Positions 21,601-33,149 are shown, counted from the stretch's first letter. The stretch is DNA of 64,000 nucleotides from Marisa cornuarietis (GCA_004794655.1 SMMW01000576.1:3795501-3859500), one strand, 5' to 3'. A program made the numbers and translations. The notes: a model not told the origin generated them from the sequence alone.

Positions 21601-24600
21601 GCAAAAATCAAGTAAAATCTCACTCACTGTCCTTGATGTCTGCAGCTGTACAGTTTTCAGACAGTGGCATCATGAAAGTGTCCCAGGTACTTGGGGAGAA
21701 TCTCCAGCTGTTGGTTGTGAGAACAAGTGTTCGCTGTACGGCGTAGGCCGTCAACAGACACATCGTCGCCTCGTGTAACATGCTCACGAAGCCATCTTTC
21801 CTCTCCAAGTTGCAGACGACAAGTTTTGCTGTCGTGCAGTTCTGTGGGTTCTGAAGGGAATAATTATTAATTAAATCTTCACATGGATGTTACGGACATT
21901 ATGTCACATTATAGAGGTGTTTGCAGATTATTATTATATTTGTACTTTCTGACCACTTTTTAAAAAACAAAAAGCAAACAAAACCAACACTTGAGGAAAT
22001 TTTCTTGTTATATGCCTTTTAGAGTTTAAATCCGAGCGTATGAGACTGGAGCAAATTGCCACATACTCTTTACAGTGCATGATGTACCACCCCCACTGCC
22101 TAGTTTAGTGACACAATGTAACTTAACTAGTGTTAGTGATTAAATGAGTAACAAATTGAGTACTTTGCTTGCCTAAAGGTATGTTAGGACTGAGAAGTGA
22201 AAGACACTGTCGATTAATCGCACACAGAACAGATCTTCAAAGGTTCAATAAAACGCAGGACAGCGACAACATCGACCTGAATGACGGTGGCGATCGTCTC
22301 GAAGCTACAGAAAAATGTTGATAAAAATCAAAACACATCTAACAAATGATTCAACACAAACACTACATCCCAGTCTCTAGATATGTCCCATTTGATCATA
22401 GCTCTGTCAAAAAAGTACATCTTTACTGAGGTAATAAGTTTTTGAATGTTTCAGTTCAAACACTATCAGATATGATATATGGGAAACGTAGATGGTATCC
22501 ACTCCTGGTCAGCTGTTGTATGAAAACTATCAAATTCTTGCTCCGATCGAGAAAAATTTCCATGGACCATATAATAAACAAGCGTATCAACTATTATTTA
22601 ATCTTGACGCAGAAGGATAAACAAACTGGGCAAGAAAATAAATTGAAAATAGCTTTAGGATCTATGTGTTTTAATCAGGTATGGTTAAATCAAGGAGTAG
22701 AATATCATACAAAGATTTTTTTCTATTCTCAAAATAGGATTGAGAGATGTCACCCAGCAAACATTTATTGCGAATACGAGGCACAGTGGACGTTTCCAGC
22801 TATACCGGTCACATTAATTTTCTCTCATGCCAGACCTGTATTTTAATTATGTGAAAGTAAAAGACTTCAGGGATACTTTAATAGGTTCCCTAGGAGTGAG
22901 GGATATAATTACTCACAAAAAATTGTTTTTTTACAGAATAGGACAAAGAATAGAAGTAAATGTCCCTTCTGCATAAATTTTACAGAAGGTGAAGCTCATG
23001 CTCTTTTCTATTGTCCCAGATATATAGATTTTCGACCATATGCATACAGACTAAATATATGTTTGAATGTATATGTAGGATAGGAACGAGAGGTGTATGA
23101 ATAGATTTGTGATTGAGTGAGAGGGAAGCTATTTTATGCACACTCTGTAAATATTCGAGCTCGAGTTTCCATTTGACATCTGTACCCCACAACACATGCA
23201 CTCAAATTCGTACAAACTTGCCAACGCGTATAAAAACCGTCCTTTTTGGTTCGATGAAGAACGTGGCATAATCCACACCTGATGGCTGTGACCACTTCAC
23301 GGCACTAACCAAGACCAGATAACGGTCAAATTTTTCAGCAATAGTCACTGATAGTTCATGCAATATTCTTTTTTATCGATCAAGGTGTCATCTGTTAACT
23401 GACGCTTATGCTTCTTGTATGGTTGACTGTTGGGTTTGGAAATTACGCCTAATTTGTAATTACAGTAATTACGATTGTTAAGTTATGACAAGCTTCATGT
23501 TGGCACACCATCCTGTAAAATAGTTTACTTTCTAGCGCTTCCGGAGTATACTTCATAAATCCTTCAGTTGCATATTTTGACATTTAAAAATGCGCTGTTT
23601 CAGTCTTTGGTGGTAAAAATCATCTTGTGTGTTAGGTGTGATGGACTCTATTATTCACGTTTGATCATCTTTGAAAGCAATGATAAATCTGTGTGCCTTT
23701 TTTCTGTAGACGACTTTTAATTACAGCACTTTACTCTTAATGGATGTTAAGTTTTCTCCCTTTCCCTGGACTCCTGCTGCTTCTAGACACTACACTGAAG
23801 TTATCTTTGTTCTGAGCTTTTGATTGTAGTTACTTACTCTCTTTCGATTTGTTTAAAATGCCATTTTGGGAAGTTTGTGCACCGTTGCCATCATAGTGCG
23901 CGTGAAAATCACATAAATGCCTTTTATAAGGGGAATTATATACTAGATATCCGTATTTCTATTCAGACATATACTTAAAAGCTTTGATGATGAACAGCAC
24001 CATACAGGTCAAAGAATTGAATGAACGAATAAACACAGTTAATTTTTGCATACTTCTTTGTTAAAATCTACCTTTGAATGTTGATCATCATATGAGTATT
24101 GTTCTACGACCTGTGAATACAGCTGTTCGTATTAAATCTATCACACCCACACCATCTGTAAACAAATAACAATAAGAATGTACAAATTCGAGGATAAAAT
24201 TATCTTTTGTTTCCGGATAAGGACTACGCTGAATACTTCTTGCTTTTGTGTCTGTGCTGAATTTTTTCCCAAACATATTTTTTTAATTTGATGTGTTGTT
24301 TTTAAGCTGACCTAGTAACCGATCGTGTAACTTAAAATATATCACTATCACATCTAACATCTTTGCTCCTAAAGAGTGAGGGCGGTCCGGTGGCGCACCA
24401 GTTAGCGCCTGTAACCAAAGCACCGAGAACTGACTGTACTGGGGTCAAATTTCGTCTCGAGCATGCTTTTATTTCTCTGCATGTAACATCTGTTTACAAG
24501 GCTGGGCTGCTTTGCCGTGATATAGCCATCATTGCTGAATCGACGTAAAACACTGATTCCCCCCTCCTAAGGAGTGATGAAGCAAATCAAGACGGTCATA

Positions 24601-26365
24601 CGATTCTTACCTGTAGATCGTGCAAACGTCTCTGGACCAGCTCCCCAAGCTGTCGGGACAAGTTCACCCGCCACTCTTCGTCCTGGTCCACGTGACGCAG
24701 TACGTGAAGGTCATTGAACAGCGCCCTAGATCCAGAGGTAAAAAAAAAATAAAATGAGTAAAAGAGAAAATTTTAAAACACACTTTGAAATGCACTAAAA
24801 AGGGTAAATATTTTTTCCTTAGATATCGGGATTTTTTTTTTACCACAGATAATTTCAAATATAAAGGTGTAAGGGGAACAGATGATCAGATGTGTAATAG
24901 CTTGAAAGAGTGCACTTCACACTTTTATACTTTCAATTTTGAGTATTAAAGAGAAACCTGAGATCAAAAATAATTTTTTCAAAATTGTTTTTATTTTTCT
25001 TCTTATAGGCCTAATTAGTTTACTTGTCTCAGAGCAGCAGTTATAAGTCATGCACTGATCACATTGCAACTCTCCGTATCATCATTGAGCAGTCTATCGA
25101 AAGGCAATCCTCCATTTCTATAACTTTTTTTGATTTTAAGAAGGCCTTTGACAGTGTAGACAGAGACGTCATCTGGAGGCTGATGAACCACTATGGTATT
25201 CCGTCTACGTTCATAAAAATTATCCAGGGATTGTACGAAGACTTATCCTGCCAAGTTATCCATACCGGCATACTCACTAAACCTTTTGTAATGAAGACTT
25301 GCGTAAGAAGGGTTGCATATTATTGCCCACAATCTTTCTGATGGTCACAGACTGAATTATGCGTAAAACAACCCAAGACAACAACACCGGTATCCAGTGG
25401 ACCTTCACGCAACAGCTAGAGGACCTGGACTTTGCAGATGACATTAGACTCCTATCTCATCGGCAGCAGCATGCACAAACCAGACTGAGCAAGCCAGCAG
25501 AGGCAGCAAAGAAGACCGGCTTAAAGATCAACAGTAAGATGACCGAAGTGATGAAAATCAACAAGAAGCAGGAACTTCCAATTCATCTTCAAGAAGAGAA
25601 CATCCTGGAAACAGACCGCTTCACATACCTGGGGAGCATTGTTAGCAAGGACGGTGGAGCGGAGGACGACATCAGAAGCCGCATGAACAAGGCCAGGCAT
25701 GGTTTTAACACCCCTATCTAGAACTCCCGAGCATTATCCACCCACAGTAAGACCCGCATCTTCCACACCAATGTGAAGGCAATCCTACTGTATGGCTCTA
25801 AAACCTGGAGAGTGACAAATACGATCAACAACAAGCTCCAGACCTTTACCAACCGATGCCTTCGCCATATTTTGGGAATAAGATGGCCTGAAAAGATCTC
25901 CAATAGCAGCCTTTGGAAAAGAACTAACCGCAATGACACTAGTCAATACATCAAAAAGTGCAAGTGGGGATGGATAGGACACACCCTGCGCAAAACAGCT
26001 GGAGAAGATCAGCACAGAGGGAGACAAAGGATGCCAGAACCGCATAGGCCCAGATAAGGAGAGCTGCCAGAAACCGGGTCCGCTGGCTAGGTGTTGCGGC
26101 CCTATACTCCTCGAGGAGTAACAAGGAATGATGATGATGATGAATGCAGCAGTTACCCATATGCTATAATTAAAAAAGTTTTACTACTTGTGGATCGCTG
26201 TAAATGATCTATATTGCATTGTCACCGGTTATTGGTGAAACTTTTATACCTCTAGAACGATGAAAAGTGGGTGAAAAATCGATTACAAAATTCCACCAAA
26301 CACATACATACATACATAGTGAGTAAAAAAAGTGTGTAAATAGACTTTTAACATTGTAATCTGCC

Positions 26366-26434
<69 letters not shown>

Positions 26435-27754
26435 CTGACACTTGTCTTTGTTGCGATAGTAAATTTCCATTGCAAAGTTGTATGTTTTAATAGACGATCA
26501 AGATTTACTATTGTTACTCTTTCATACTATGTTCGTAGGTTTAACTAGTAAGTACCGTTTATAGCCTTGAAGCTCGTCCTTTGTGTTGCTTAGAAGCTGT
26601 TTCGCAGACTCATCCGAAGAGAAGTTTCCGTGGCTGCGAGTGTCCAGCTTACCATTGATGAAGTAGAAAAACTCCCTCGCCGTTGATTCTACTCTCCGCC
26701 TCGCAGTCTCTCGCTCTATACTCAGAGGGTACAGGGCCTTGGTTTGATTTAAGTCTGTACGACAGTTGTATGTGCAGTTACCAAAAGATCCTAAAACACA
26801 AAAGCTCACTATCGTCTTCTGTGTGACTAGTAACTCAGCTTGTAACGACTAGATCTATCACTCAAGAGCGACGACGATGACGACGACGATGATGACAACG
26901 ACGACGACGACGATGATAATGATTTAATTTATGCATTAAAGAAGACATTTTGTTTGTCTAAAAAAAACAAGCACAGCACATGAAGAGAGCATTCTTAACG
27001 GACTTCATAGCAAACTGTTTGTATCTGGATACATTTTATTGTTTACCTGCATCGGTACCAGACTGCTTGAGCTTCATCAAAGTTATCTCGGTTGCTGCCA
27101 TTTTAAGGCATTGGCGTGCCTCGCGTAATTCCTCTCTCGAAAGTGCTTCCTTTTGTTGAAGACATCTGAAGAAAGTAAACATAACAACAGTAAACGAAAT
27201 ACTTATATCAGTGAGCAGTAGAGCTGTCATCTGCATTAGAACAACTGCTGCTAAAAATAGTAGAAGCAACTAATGATATTAAAAGGCAAACTCTATGGGC
27301 TTTCCTCATAAGACTGTAAACAAAATAAATTAAAATTAGAAAAAATAAGCGACATACAGACGACCTAGTGGTGAACAAGAGCAAGCTGCGTATACGACAA
27401 TGCAGGACTGAGGAGTAAAAAGAAAAGTTCTCTGATTAGGAATGGCATTTCTAAAAGAGTTGGGTTTCAAAGTCTCAGGAGGTGCATTTTTTCTTATGAT
27501 TAATTCTAATGATTTCCAATAAAATCATGATTGTACTTCCCTATCAGTTACATATAGACCATTTCCCTCAATTCTCAAGATATAATTGCTTAAAACATGA
27601 CCAGCAGCAAGAGGTTAACAACACAGACACCAGGATAGTACATGTGTATGTTTAAATAGGTTAACAGGAAAAAGCAGTGTTATGCTTCTTATACTCTCTC
27701 TCTGTCTCTCTCTCTCTCTCTCACACACACTCTTTAACAAATATACTCTTTGAC

Positions 27755-27803
<49 letters not shown>

Positions 27804-29018
27804 GTGTGAGCTTTTATAGCGCGGTATCCCAGCCAAAGCCAGGCTCTCCGCGCATTACAAACATAAAAACACAAGATAGACAAAGTTCCTGTGGCTCTCT
27901 CTGGAAAGTTAATAGGAATACCAGCTCGTTCTTCTGCCGGATGACATTCATAGATCAAGATGTCAATGAGATATAGAGCTATATCCAAACACATCGATCA
28001 AATCGTCAGGAGAATATCCAGATGATCGCAAAGCAGAAATTGCAGCACAGTGTTGAGCCGCAATGTTTGGCACTGATGTAAAGTCTATCCCAGGGACGAC
28101 TTGTAAGTATGAAGAAACTGCGATGGTGTCAGCCAGAGGATTAACGGCGATGAGAGAGTTGATATTATCAGAGGAATGATAAATCCACAGTCAAAGTAGT
28201 CAAACACAATATGCCGCTGACACCAGAAAAAGTGTAGATCGGTACAATAGCCATTATAAGCACCTAAAATCTCAGAAGAAAACGAAAGTGTGGAGAGCTA
28301 GTCCCCTCAAGCCTGTTAGGCGAAGGAACACACGCGCACATTTGTTCGAAAGAATAAAAATAATAACAACAAACAAGTATTTTATGGCGCCCATGAAGTT
28401 GAGCTCAATGCGCTATATATAGAAACACAGACAAAGTATGGCAACATCACACAATGGACGTCTTGTGCTGACCGTCTAGGCTTACGAGTTCAACCTGGAT
28501 TTAACCAGACCATTAAATTGTTTTACCTGCAGGTGACGGAAAGTGAAGTTATTCTCCTTTTACCAATAACTTTACCCATGAGATGTCTATATGTATTTTT
28601 CAGCGCTGTAATACTGTAAATGCTGTAATACTGAACAGGCTTCAGGTACATTATCCGAGTGAGTGAAAAATGGTTCCAAGAAAGTGTATATTAGTAATTA
28701 CAGAATACATGCTCACCAGAGCGTACGCTAGTAATTACAGAATACAGCTAATTATAGAGTTGATCAATAAACCTACAAATGTTGTTACAAATGATATCCA
28801 AGCCCAAGCACCTGTAAGCAAAGGAACAAAATAAAAAATTGCTCCTGAAGCAGAAGCTTTCTATACCTTTCAATAAGTTCAAAAATGCTGATTTCTGTGT
28901 TCTTTGGAGTGGGTTGAAATTCATTCTCTGTCCACACGAAGTAGGCCGCCCTTATGTCCAGGGTCCAGTAGTAGTTAGTCACGATGACAAGGACGACGAT
29001 ACCGAGTTTTTGAACCAA
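18275..29018 (-). CDS. FUT8-like: FUT8-like alpha-1,6-fucosyltransferase, copy B (near-complete, nine exons)
   Basis: Exons in transcription order: 29018-28867, 27165-27047, 26790-26556, 24725-24611, 21850-21628, 20157-19926, 19630-19454, 18919-18769, 18619-18275. All introns are GT-AG, phases match at every join, and the 1749-nt frame has no internal stop: 582 residues against 575 for human FUT8. Domain order: a short hydrophobic N-terminal segment (LGIVVLVIV, a possible type II anchor), a stem with predicted coiled coil (residues about 35-150), the GT23 catalytic domain, and a C-terminal SH3-like domain with GKRGLFPSYK. RRTDK, the following Glu and Tyr, and the D453 and S469 equivalents are kept. 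ATDDP has become ATDEP. No ATG precedes the first exon in frame (a TGA lies at 29025-29027), so an initiator exon further upstream is likely. The introns hold several LINE and SINE fragments. Confidence 0.9.
18769..18919 (-). CDS. FUT8-like: FUT8-like copy B exon 8
   Basis: The acceptor is tatcag and the donor gtaagg; 151 nt. It encodes YPHYNISRVEGSADTSS, then ILVDLHLLSMCDFVICTYTSN. The Trp of the usual ISW is Arg here. The D453- and S469-equivalent residues are kept. Confidence 0.88.
19454..19630 (-). CDS. FUT8-like: FUT8-like copy B exon 7 with RRTDK motif and D-to-E change
   Basis: The acceptor is gtaaag and the donor gtgagt; 177 nt. It encodes IQVRRTDKVNDEAVFH, EEYMKHVEEFYDL and LATDEPSVF. 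The second Asp of the family ATDD motif (D410 equivalent) is Glu (GAA) here, while copy A keeps Asp. Confidence 0.9.
19926..20157 (-). CDS. FUT8-like: FUT8-like copy B exon 6
   Basis: The acceptor is cttcag and the donor gtaagc; 232 nt. It encodes RPRAIPADLAKRLRTFHGD and PPAWWVGQLVSYLLRPQP, ending RPIVG. Confidence 0.9.
20880..21330 (-). mobile_element. CR1-type LINE 3' fragment in copy B intron
   Basis: The minus strand encodes LDRLQRVQNTAAWTVTRAKS, then HITPILKSLHWLPVNKRPDY, the conserved CR1 C-terminal block, then degraded sequence with WNALPSSLS-like remains. It lies in the intron between exons 5 and 6. Confidence 0.75.
21628..21850 (-). CDS. FUT8-like: FUT8-like copy B exon 5
   Basis: The acceptor is cttcag and the donor gtgagt; 223 nt. 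It encodes NPQNCTTAKLVVCNLERKDG, SMLHEATMCLLTAYAVQRTL and WDTFMMPLSENCT. Confidence 0.88.
22440..23220 (+). mobile_element. LINE C-terminal fragment in copy B intron (clade not assigned)
   Basis: A 134-residue open piece with MCFNQVWLNQGVE and IFFYSQNRIERC is followed, after shifts, by NRSKCPFCINFTEGEAHALF and YCPRYIDFRPY. The C..C...E.EAH.L..CP.Y pattern is the usual LINE C-terminal Cys/His region. RT is missing. Confidence 0.62.
24379..24565 (+). mobile_element. tRNA-derived SINE type 1, near full length, in copy B intron
   Basis: The head GGTCCGGTGGCGCACCAGTT resembles a Pol III A-box region; GGGGTCAAATTTCGTCTCG resembles the B box; then TCTCTGCATGTAACATCTGTT and a tail from 24514 starting GCCGTGATATAGCC. 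It is antisense to copy B. Confidence 0.78.
24611..24725 (-). CDS. FUT8-like: FUT8-like copy B exon 4
   Basis: The acceptor is atctag and the donor gtaaga. It encodes ALFNDLHVLRHVDQDEEWRV, then SRQLGELVQRRLHDLQ. It is 115 nt, the same as copy A. Confidence 0.85.
25020..26140 (+). mobile_element. LINE RT fragment, 5'-truncated, in copy B intron
   Basis: Ordered blocks in shifting frames: SCTDHIATLRIIIEQSIE, FKKAFDSVDRDVIWRLMNHY, LDFADDIRLLSHR (the FADD box), RFTYLGSIVSKDGGAEDDIR, ILLYGSKTWRVTNTINNKLQ, then RCLRHILGIRWPEKISNSSL and GWIGHTLRK. It ends in GAT repeats near 26130. It is the same family as 53160-54850. At least two frameshifts make it inactive. Confidence 0.8.
26370..26432 (+). repeat. 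(TG)n microsatellite
   Basis: An uninterrupted TG run of about 60 nt in the copy B intron between exons 3 and 4. Confidence 0.95.
26556..26790 (-). CDS. FUT8-like: FUT8-like copy B exon 3 (stem)
   Basis: The acceptor is ttttag and the donor gtactt. It encodes SFGNCTYNCRTDLNQTKALY, ERETARRRVESTAREFFYFI and SSDESAKQLLSNTKDELQGY. The REFFYFI block corresponds to the vertebrate ELWFFLQ block. 235 nt. Confidence 0.8.
27047..27165 (-). CDS. FUT8-like: FUT8-like copy B exon 2 (stem)
   Basis: The acceptor is cttcag and the donor gtaaac. It encodes CLQQKEALSREELREARQCL and MAATEITLMKLKQSGTDAG, a heptad-like coiled coil as in the FUT8 stem. Phase matches both neighbours. Confidence 0.78.
27756..27870 (-). 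mobile_element. CR1-like 3' end with (ATT)n tail
   Basis: The minus strand ends GCGCTATAAAAGCTCACACC followed by an (ATT)n array (27802-27756). The same arrangement closes the CR1 copy at 37015. The upstream extent is unclear. Confidence 0.55.
28370..28440 (-). mobile_element. LINE 3' end fragment
   Basis: The minus strand carries GCGCATTGAGCTCAACTTCA and GCGCCATAAAATAC, resembling the GCGCTATA-type 3' ends of CR1/L2-group elements. It is short and uncertain. Confidence 0.4.
28867..29018 (-). CDS. FUT8-like: FUT8-like copy B exon 1 (first visible)
   Basis: Encodes VQKLGIVVLVIVTNYYWTLD, then acidic and helical sequence ending ISIFELIER, with a gtatag donor. The upstream limit is uncertain: the frame opens at 29024, and an AG at 29025-29024 could be its acceptor. 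It has no in-frame ATG. Confidence 0.65.
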
Positions 29019-30560
29019 TGAGCCTCAAGACAATTACGCATTATTTCAACAAAGAGCACATGATCGGGGCAGTCAAAGCTTCCTGGTCAAAGAATATTCA
29101 CGAGACAACAAATAACAAACCCCACTAGCTATGAGCAAACACCATCTAAGGAAATGTTACGCTTGGCACATAGTCTAAAGGGTTGTGGAGATTAATATCA
29201 GGCTACAGAAGGATCACATCCAAGGGGGCGAGATCCAATTCACAGAGTATCACTTCTGCGCCTGGCGTCCCCAGAATTCTCTTCACTCGCGACTAGTCAA
29301 GTGTTCCACACAATACTTAAATGATTCCGTTAAGTACGAGCAATCACTAGCTAGTGCATGACGGACAGGTAGTCATTCTGGCTTTCCAATACCCACTGCA
29401 CCACCCTACCTTACCCCCATCCTCCTACAGCCTTTAACGCAAACGGCACCACGAAGCTCGGCTTCCCCCAAAGTAGAAAAAGTTCACGCCAGCAGGAATG
29501 AACTCATAGCTGTTGTAGGTGAGGCGCCAGCGACTATATTTTTCGCACGACGTTTGGGCACGCATGCGCAGACCGTCCCTTAGTTTGTCCTTTGATCAAA
29601 AATGTAGTATTGTGCTAGTGTGTGCGCGCGTGCCTGTGCATATATTTCACCCTTGTTTTGACACAGACAGATCATAGACGCTAAAAGGCACACAGGACCT
29701 TTGACTGCAGTGGTGACAAGCGAGCGTTTTAACCACTTCATGGACCTTATTCACGCGGAGCTCTTCAGTCTTTTCAAAACGAGGCCTCATGGGTCTTCTA
29801 GTTGCGAAGAAAAATGCCCGAGAGCTTCACAAATAGAGTGAAATAGTGCAGGCGCTGTTATGTGCCGTTCTATAAAAATGATGATAGATATGATATAGCG
29901 GTCACACTCGTATTTCTTTCGTTCCCAAGTGATGAAAACTTTAAAAGACTTAAACTTTAAAAATTTGGGTAGACAGTTAATGAACACTTTCAATCAATGT
30001 GTTGAGTGTATCGCTGGTCTGTTAGCTTATAAAAACCTGTTTCAGTTCAAATCAGTTTAAAAGAACTAAAATGACAATACGAACAAGTATAGTTAACTAG
30101 CTACAAGAATTCAAATAAAGAGAAAAATTATTTAATAAATGCATGCTATGCGAGCGACATATGGTAGTAAACATGTAGAGAGTAAACAACAAATCTAAAT
30201 ATTGTTTTTTTTTCAAGTTTCACGTTTCTTTCTGAGAACTACATTCAGAAATATTTACTTCATCATTTATGAAGATATCCTAGTTTGTAAATTTTTAGCA
30301 GCAAGGCATTTGCACTGCAAAAGTGCCACCACCTATAAAAAGGCAAAACCAACGCCTTTGTTGATTTTTCCAAATTTTTTACAATGGCTGTAATTTATGG
30401 AATACCACATGTAAACCAGCAATTAATTTATTCTAGTGTGTTTCATTTGAATGTCTATACATAATAAATACTATTTTGCTACACATCATCAAAATTTCTC
30501 ATTTGAAGGTTTGAGAGAAAATTATATTGAAGAGAACTGAAAAACCATGAACATAAGAGA
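29019..30560. other. Upstream flank of copy B: no gene recognised
   Basis: The region should hold the promoter and initiator exon of copy B, or an intron leading to them, but I could not identify either. A type 2 SINE head lies at 29695-29745. Confidence 0.5.
29695..29745 (-). mobile_element. SINE type 2 head fragment
   Basis: TTGACTGCAGTGGTGACAAG and CGAGCGTTTTAACCACTTCA on the plus strand match the tRNA-like head of the copy at 1455-1672. Confidence 0.6.
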
Positions 30561-30567
30561 TATGCAT

Positions 30568-30606
30568 ACAAGACAAGACAAGACAAGACAAGACAAGACA
30601 AGACAA
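30568..30606 (-). repeat. (TTGTC)n tail of L2-like LINE
   Basis: Seven pentamer units sit immediately 3' of the element on the minus strand, as expected for a CR1/L2-group tail. Confidence 0.85.
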
Positions 30607-30812
30607 ATTTATTAGTCCTCAGCGGAGATACATTTGTCGACAGCAAGGGCCTATATAAAATAATACAAATAACAAATTCCTAAATACTACACATACTTCA
30701 ACATTCCCATACAGAAACTCATCCACGACCTTTAAAAAAAATTAAAACAATTCTACACAACTACCAAAATCATATAGCCTACAAAACCATTCTCAAAGAA
30801 TAAAATCAAAAA

Positions 30813-32087
30813 TCAGCCAATAGGCCTGCCGTTGTTAAAGAGCCTAACAGCAGTCGGAATGAAAGAACTACGAAACCGCTCTGTTCTACACCTTGGCATA
30901 CAAAATCTTTCACTCCTTTGCATGCGTAGTTCACTCAGTGTGCCGTGGAGGGGATGGTCTGAATCGAGCAAAATAGCTCTAGCCTTCCTAGCCAGCTTTC
31001 TCTCAACCAGAGGTTCAAATGGCTCAAGGCTCTGACCTACCACCGAGCTCGCTTTCCTTATCAGCTTGTTCAGCCTGCCAGTGTCAGGCATAGACACACT
31101 CCCTCCCCAGCACACCGCTGCAAACTCTACCACACTACACACCATACTCTGATAAAACATACACAACATTTTTTTGCAAACGTGAAAAGATCTAAGTTTG
31201 CGCAAAAAGAACAATCTTGACTGTGTTTTTTTGAAAACAGCATCCACATGACTAGACCAGGTTAATTTGCTATCTAGCAATACTCCCAAGTACTTGTACT
31301 CTGTAACCATCTCAATAGCTTCATCATTGATGTAAACCGGATGGACAATCCCTTTTTCCTTTCGAAAATCAAATATCATTTCTTTGGTCTTGCTGGCGTT
31401 CAAAACAAGAAAGTTAGAATCGCACCATGTCACAAACTCATGGATGCGCTCTCTGTACAAGTTCTCATTGTCGTCACAAATACATCCAACAATAGCAGAA
31501 TCATCTGAGTATTTCTGAAGATGGCATAACTCTCCCTTAATCTTAAAATCAGAAGGGTACAGTGTAAACAAAAACGGGGACAGAACAGTTCCTTGAGGCG
31601 CGCCAGTGAATGTGTTAATCATCTTAGATGTAAAGGTATTATTCCAGCGTACATACTGAGGTCTATCCGATAAATAGTCTAATACCCAATTCCCTGTGCA
31701 TGGATGCAACGACATACTATGCAGTTTCTGTGCAAGGAGATGCGGCTGAATAGTCTGGAATGCAGAAGAAAAATAAAAAAACATTACTCGTACACAAGCA
31801 GCTCTCTTCTCAAGATGAGAGTACACAGAATGTAACATGTACAATAAAGCATCCTCTACCCTGACCCTGTCTCTGTAAGCAAACTGCAAGGGATCTTGAA
31901 AAGTAGCAACTTGAGTCTTTAGTACTGGTAGCACCAATCTCTCAAAAACTTTCATAATGTGCGAGGTAAGAGCATCAGGCCTATAATCGTTTAAACATGA
32001 AACATGGGCTTTCTTAGGTACAGGAACAATACATGATGTCTTCCAACCCGACGGAATCTTGCCCAAAGACAATGACATAGAAAACAA
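30813..32087 (-). pseudogene. L2-like LINE ORF2, reverse transcriptase part (424 aa)
   Basis: RT blocks in order: PSGWKTSCIVPVPKK, LNDYRPDALTSHIMKVFERL, FQDPLQFAYRDRVRVEDALL, GAPQGTVLSPFLFTLYPSDF and QKYSDDSAIVG (the catalytic YxDD box is YSDD). Thumb: EYKYLGVLLDSKLTWSSHVD, YQSMVCSVVEFAAVCWGG. The C-terminus PRCRTERFRSSFIPTAVRLF is typical. The frame joins the N-terminal part only after a frameshift at 32087-32167. Confidence 0.85.
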
Positions 32088-32166
32088 TGTATGAAAAATC
32101 CTACACAGCTGCTCAGCACAGATGGACAGTACCTTAGGCTTGACGCCATCAGGACCTGCTGACTTA

Positions 32167-33012
32167 TTAACATTTGATCCTCTTCAGTTGTCTACAAACA
32201 TCATTAACTTCCACTGTAACAGGCTCCCATATAGTAACAACCGAATCAGAGAAGTTTCCCGAACCTAAAATAGTGTCCTGTTCATTCTCAAGATCATGTA
32301 TGTCAAACCTTGCATAATATTTATTCAGCTCATCAGCAAACTCACAACCCAAAGCTGGAGAAGCATCCAACGTGTTCTTCTTACGATAGCCAACTATTTT
32401 CTGCATCCCCCGCCACACCTCCTTAGTATTGTTTTCCGCCCATTTTGTCTCCAGTCTCTGTCTATGCTGTTCTTTTCCTTCTCTAATCGCCTGTTTTAAA
32501 TCTCTTTGTACAGCTCTTAACTCATCTCTATCTCCCTTAGCAAAAACAGATCTTTTCCTCCTTAGCAGCTCCCTGATCCTTTTATTAAAATCCTCAAGTT
32601 CCATCGCCGAGTTTGAATCATTATCAGTAAGCCATGTTTCACTGAAGCAAAGCAAACTGCACTGTCGAAACATTCTGTCGTATGAGGCGCACGCAAACAG
32701 TTCATCCATTTTGTTCGCCAAGGACTGAACATTCCCCATGATAACTGAGGGTAACACTGGCTTACTTTGCCTCCTGCGGTTACGTTGTCTCACCCCACCT
32801 CTCCTCCTCGGCTTCCTGGGCCCGGGTATCATCTCTCGGGGAAGAGACTCAAACGTCCGCCTCCTCACATCAAGGCCGGTGTTAAGTGCACGCAGCTCCG
32901 CCATATTGTAGGTCAGCCGCATGGGAACATCGTCACAAATCGTCATGGCAAGGGCCACAGAAAAGGCCATCCACATCAGCACACACAACATCACAAAACA
33001 TCTCACCTCCAT
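32167..33012 (-). pseudogene. L2-like LINE ORF2, N-terminal part (281 aa)
   Basis: The start fits the usual ORF2 opening: a hydrophobic leader, RRRG-rich linker, then GNVQSLANKMDELFACASYD and LLCFSETWLTDN, the first endonuclease motifs. At about ELEDF it jumps to NKRIRELLRRKRSVFAKGD, a segment that normally lies after the endonuclease domain. The frame stays open, so the junction is an in-frame deletion of the endonuclease core including its catalytic Asp/His motifs. It ends at a frameshift near 32170. Confidence 0.78.
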
Positions 33013-33149
33013 CTTACAATGATAGGCCAGCCACCTTCTCTAAACTTATATAAAAATATACATATATAAAACAAAAAATATAGACCCCATGCCGAAGACA
33101 GAGGAGCAACTAAGGGCAGCTCACTCTAGAAACACATGCAATGTGTTTT

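Larger units (their letters stand above)
30568..33050 (-). mobile_element. L2-like LINE with internal endonuclease deletion
   Basis: On the minus strand it starts near 33050 and ends in a (TTGTC)n tail at 30606-30568. Two reading frames follow in order, 33012-32167 and 32087-30813. The tail repeat, the order of domains and the protein blocks (GNVQSLANKMDELFACA, YSDDSAIVG, CRTERFRSSFIPTAVRLFNN) fit the L2/CR1 group. The endonuclease is cut short in frame, a frameshift separates the two parts, and several active-site-region residues are unusual, so it is inactive. Confidence 0.82.

Noticed and set aside
27615..27994. Frames with asparagine, tyrosine or isoleucine runs
   Set aside because: Translations of the AAT microsatellite and a LINE 3' end.
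28785..29018. TTG at 29018 as a start codon for copy B
   Set aside because: Non-ATG starts are not expected for this gene; an upstream initiator exon is more likely.
30568..30606. Regularly spaced repeat as CRISPR-like array
   Set aside because: A simple pentamer tail of a LINE, with no spacers and eukaryotic context.
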